A stretch of DNA of 64,000 nucleotides from Bog-473 sp963843365 (GTDB lineage: Bacteria > Actinomycetota > Acidimicrobiia > Acidimicrobiales > RAAP-2): contig CAWJKG010000003.1 of NCBI GenBank assembly GCA_963843365.1, positions 1,054,001 to 1,118,000 of the forward strand, in the 5' to 3' direction. The notes below the pieces were generated by a model. The model saw only the letters and a list, made by a program, of their open reading frames with translations. It searched no databases and was not told the origin of the DNA. Position numbers and translations under genes: made by a program. Shown in pieces: positions 62,779 through 64,000 of the stretch. Each line of letters opens with the position of its first letter. Position 1 is the stretch's first letter.

Positions 62779-63785
62779 CGTGACCGAGCGATGGGGGCCA
62801 ACGGACCACCGAGCTGGAAGTCCTGACGGCCGACGACTCGCACGACGGAATCGACGGCGTCCCTGTCATAGAGCCGCCCGCTGTTGGCCCTCAGTTCAGC
62901 GAGCGCGGCCGATTTTCCGAGCGCAGGGCGGTACGGACGATGCGATGCCATTGCTGAAAGGACATCAGCGACGGACACGACTCGCGACCCCATGAGGATG
63001 TCCCCTCCCTTCAGGCCCTGCGGGTAGCCACTTCCATCGAGACGCTCATGATGCTGGAGGATCATGTCGGCGACGGGCTGGGGAAACGGAACGTCCACCA
63101 AGATGTCGTGCCCGGCTTGGCTGTGTGTCTTGACGATCTCGAACTCGGCAGCACTGAGTCGTCCGGGACGCCCAAGTATTTCTGCCGGAATGGCGATCTT
63201 CCCGATGTCGTGGAGGGTCGCCGCCACCTCGATCCCATGCACCTCTTCGTCCGGCAGCCCAAGGTCGCGAGCAACGGCACCGGCGATTTCCGCCACCTGC
63301 CGCTGGTGCCCGGCCGTGTACGGGTCTCGAAGTTCGACCATGTTGGCTGCTGACTCGGTGACGGCATCGAGAGTTGCTTCGAGGCTCGCCAGATAATGAT
63401 CCCGCTCGGTGACGTCATGGCCGTTGATGACGATGCCGGAAATGACCTCGTCCTCGAGGAGATTGGTGGCGACGATCTCGAGCACTCGGGTGTCGCCGGT
63501 CGGAGACACGAATCGAACCTTGTCGGTGGTGGATGTTCCCGGTCGACGGAGAAGCTCAGCGAAGCGTGCCAGTAGCGAGTCCAGGTCTTTGGGATGAATG
63601 AAAGAGAACGCGCTGCGCCCAATAGCTCCGTCGGCAGAAACCCCGAACATCGCCAAGGCAGCAGGGTTCGCGAAGGTTACGTCGCCCCCTCCATCGACCA
63701 CGACAACGAGATTCGGTGAGTGCTCGACGAGCGCTGGGATCCAGTCCGCATGCGCTGTCTCCACCTGGTCGACAAGTGACACCAC
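62769..63785 (-). CDS. PAS and HD-GYP domain protein
   Basis: 338 aa. PAS domain about residues 18-130 (LVVVVDGGGDVTFANPAALA, FSFIHPKDLDSLLARFAELL, GHDVTERDHYLASLEATLDA). HD-GYP domain follows: LRDPYTAGHQRQVAEIAGAV, the HD pair in VAATLHDIGKIAIP, QAGHDILVDVPFP and HHERLDGSGYPQGLKG. All key HD-GYP residues are present, so it is probably a c-di-GMP phosphodiesterase. The lack of a membrane segment suggests a cytoplasmic sensor. It ends next to the methyltransferase fragment. Confidence 0.9.
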   Translation of the reverse strand: MVSLVDQVETAHADWIPALVEHSPNLVVVVDGGGDVTFANPAALAMFGVSADGAIGRSAFSFIHPKDLDSLLARFAELLRRPGTSTTDKVRFVSPTGDTRVLEIVATNLLEDEVISGIVINGHDVTERDHYLASLEATLDAVTESAANMVELRDPYTAGHQRQVAEIAGAVARDLGLPDEEVHGIEVAATLHDIGKIAIPAEILGRPGRLSAAEFEIVKTHSQAGHDILVDVPFPQPVADMILQHHERLDGSGYPQGLKGGDILMGSRVVSVADVLSAMASHRPYRPALGKSAALAELRANSGRLYDRDAVDSVVRVVGRQDFQLGGPLAPIARSRQT

Positions 63786-64000
63786 CTAGAGAGCATCGAC
63801 AACCTGCGGCCAGACCTAAAGAACCGCTGGCCAAACCATTGGGATAGGCCTTCCTCATCAAGCTCGACCTATCCTTCGCCAGAGCTCGATGGTCGACTGA
63901 CCCCTCGAGAAGGACCCGACTGCTACTCCTGCGATGAAGGGTCGTAAGAGTGTCGCCAAAATCAACCGAGTTCGAGTTCATCCTCCCCAGGGGCTACCGC

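Noticed and set aside
63786..64000. Possible gene at the right end
   Set aside because: No frame with a family, ribosome site or clear coding bias could be supported in the remaining 215 bp.

Overview
The window is 64 kb of chromosomal DNA from a high-GC Gram-positive bacterium. It carries a complete Pup-proteasome locus (mpa, dop, pup, prcB, prcA, pafA), a fused F420 FO synthase (FbiC), an actinobacterial trmI-proteasome-tatA-tatC-helY gene order, a DUF4193 protein, an Rv1828-like MerR regulator beside glycine cleavage genes, and abundant GTG starts. Together these say Actinomycetota. The repeated GYWL..DGG..YGDA wall-hydrolase domains and the lack of pafBC make Acidimicrobiia my best guess, which is inference. 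No phage, insertion sequence, CRISPR array, rRNA or tRNA was seen.

Layout. 0-2 kb: divergent thiamin genes thiD and thiG. 2-5 kb: an iron(III) ABC permease and ATPase behind a promoter overlapped by an IdeR/DtxR-like iron box. 5-10 kb: MerR regulator, a small nuclease-fold protein, gcvT, a tandem glycine riboswitch and gcvP. 10-16 kb: secreted GH43-like protein, two CrcB fluoride channels, an SDR and a HelD-type helicase. 16-22 kb: a secreted protein, then a five-gene minus-strand cluster (Zn-ADH, SDR, sulfotransferase, alkylsulfatase-like MBL protein, VOC protein). 22-28 kb: MacA/MacB-like export genes with many frame breaks, followed by an intact secreted DUF5666-like protein and a second membrane-fusion protein. 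28-36 kb: ppa, an NTF2-like protein, HtrA protease, several hypothetical proteins and a double-length ThyX-like protein. 36-48.9 kb: a long minus-strand housekeeping block running from a thioesterase and trmI through the proteasome genes to tatA, tatC and helY. 48.9-58.6 kb: plus-strand tkt-tal-gnd-pgl (pentose phosphate), fbiC, a LOG-like protein and a repeat-bearing amidase. 58.6-64 kb: RNA ligase ThpR, acyl-CoA ligase, membrane protein, phosphotransferase, a methyltransferase remnant and a PAS/HD-GYP phosphodiesterase.

How the parts connect. GcvT and GcvP supply one-carbon units, with glycine sensed by the riboswitch before gcvP. Mpa, the 20S core, Pup, Dop and PafA form a full pupylation-degradation system. 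Gnd yields NADPH and FbiC makes the F420 precursor, so the 52-56 kb block is redox-cofactor themed.

A caution for readers: at least nine otherwise conserved genes, including mpa, pafA and helY, are split by single or double base shifts, and the 22-25 kb locus has more than ten. The proteins are intact when read across frames, so sequence error is the most likely cause. I give such genes their full reconstructed span.
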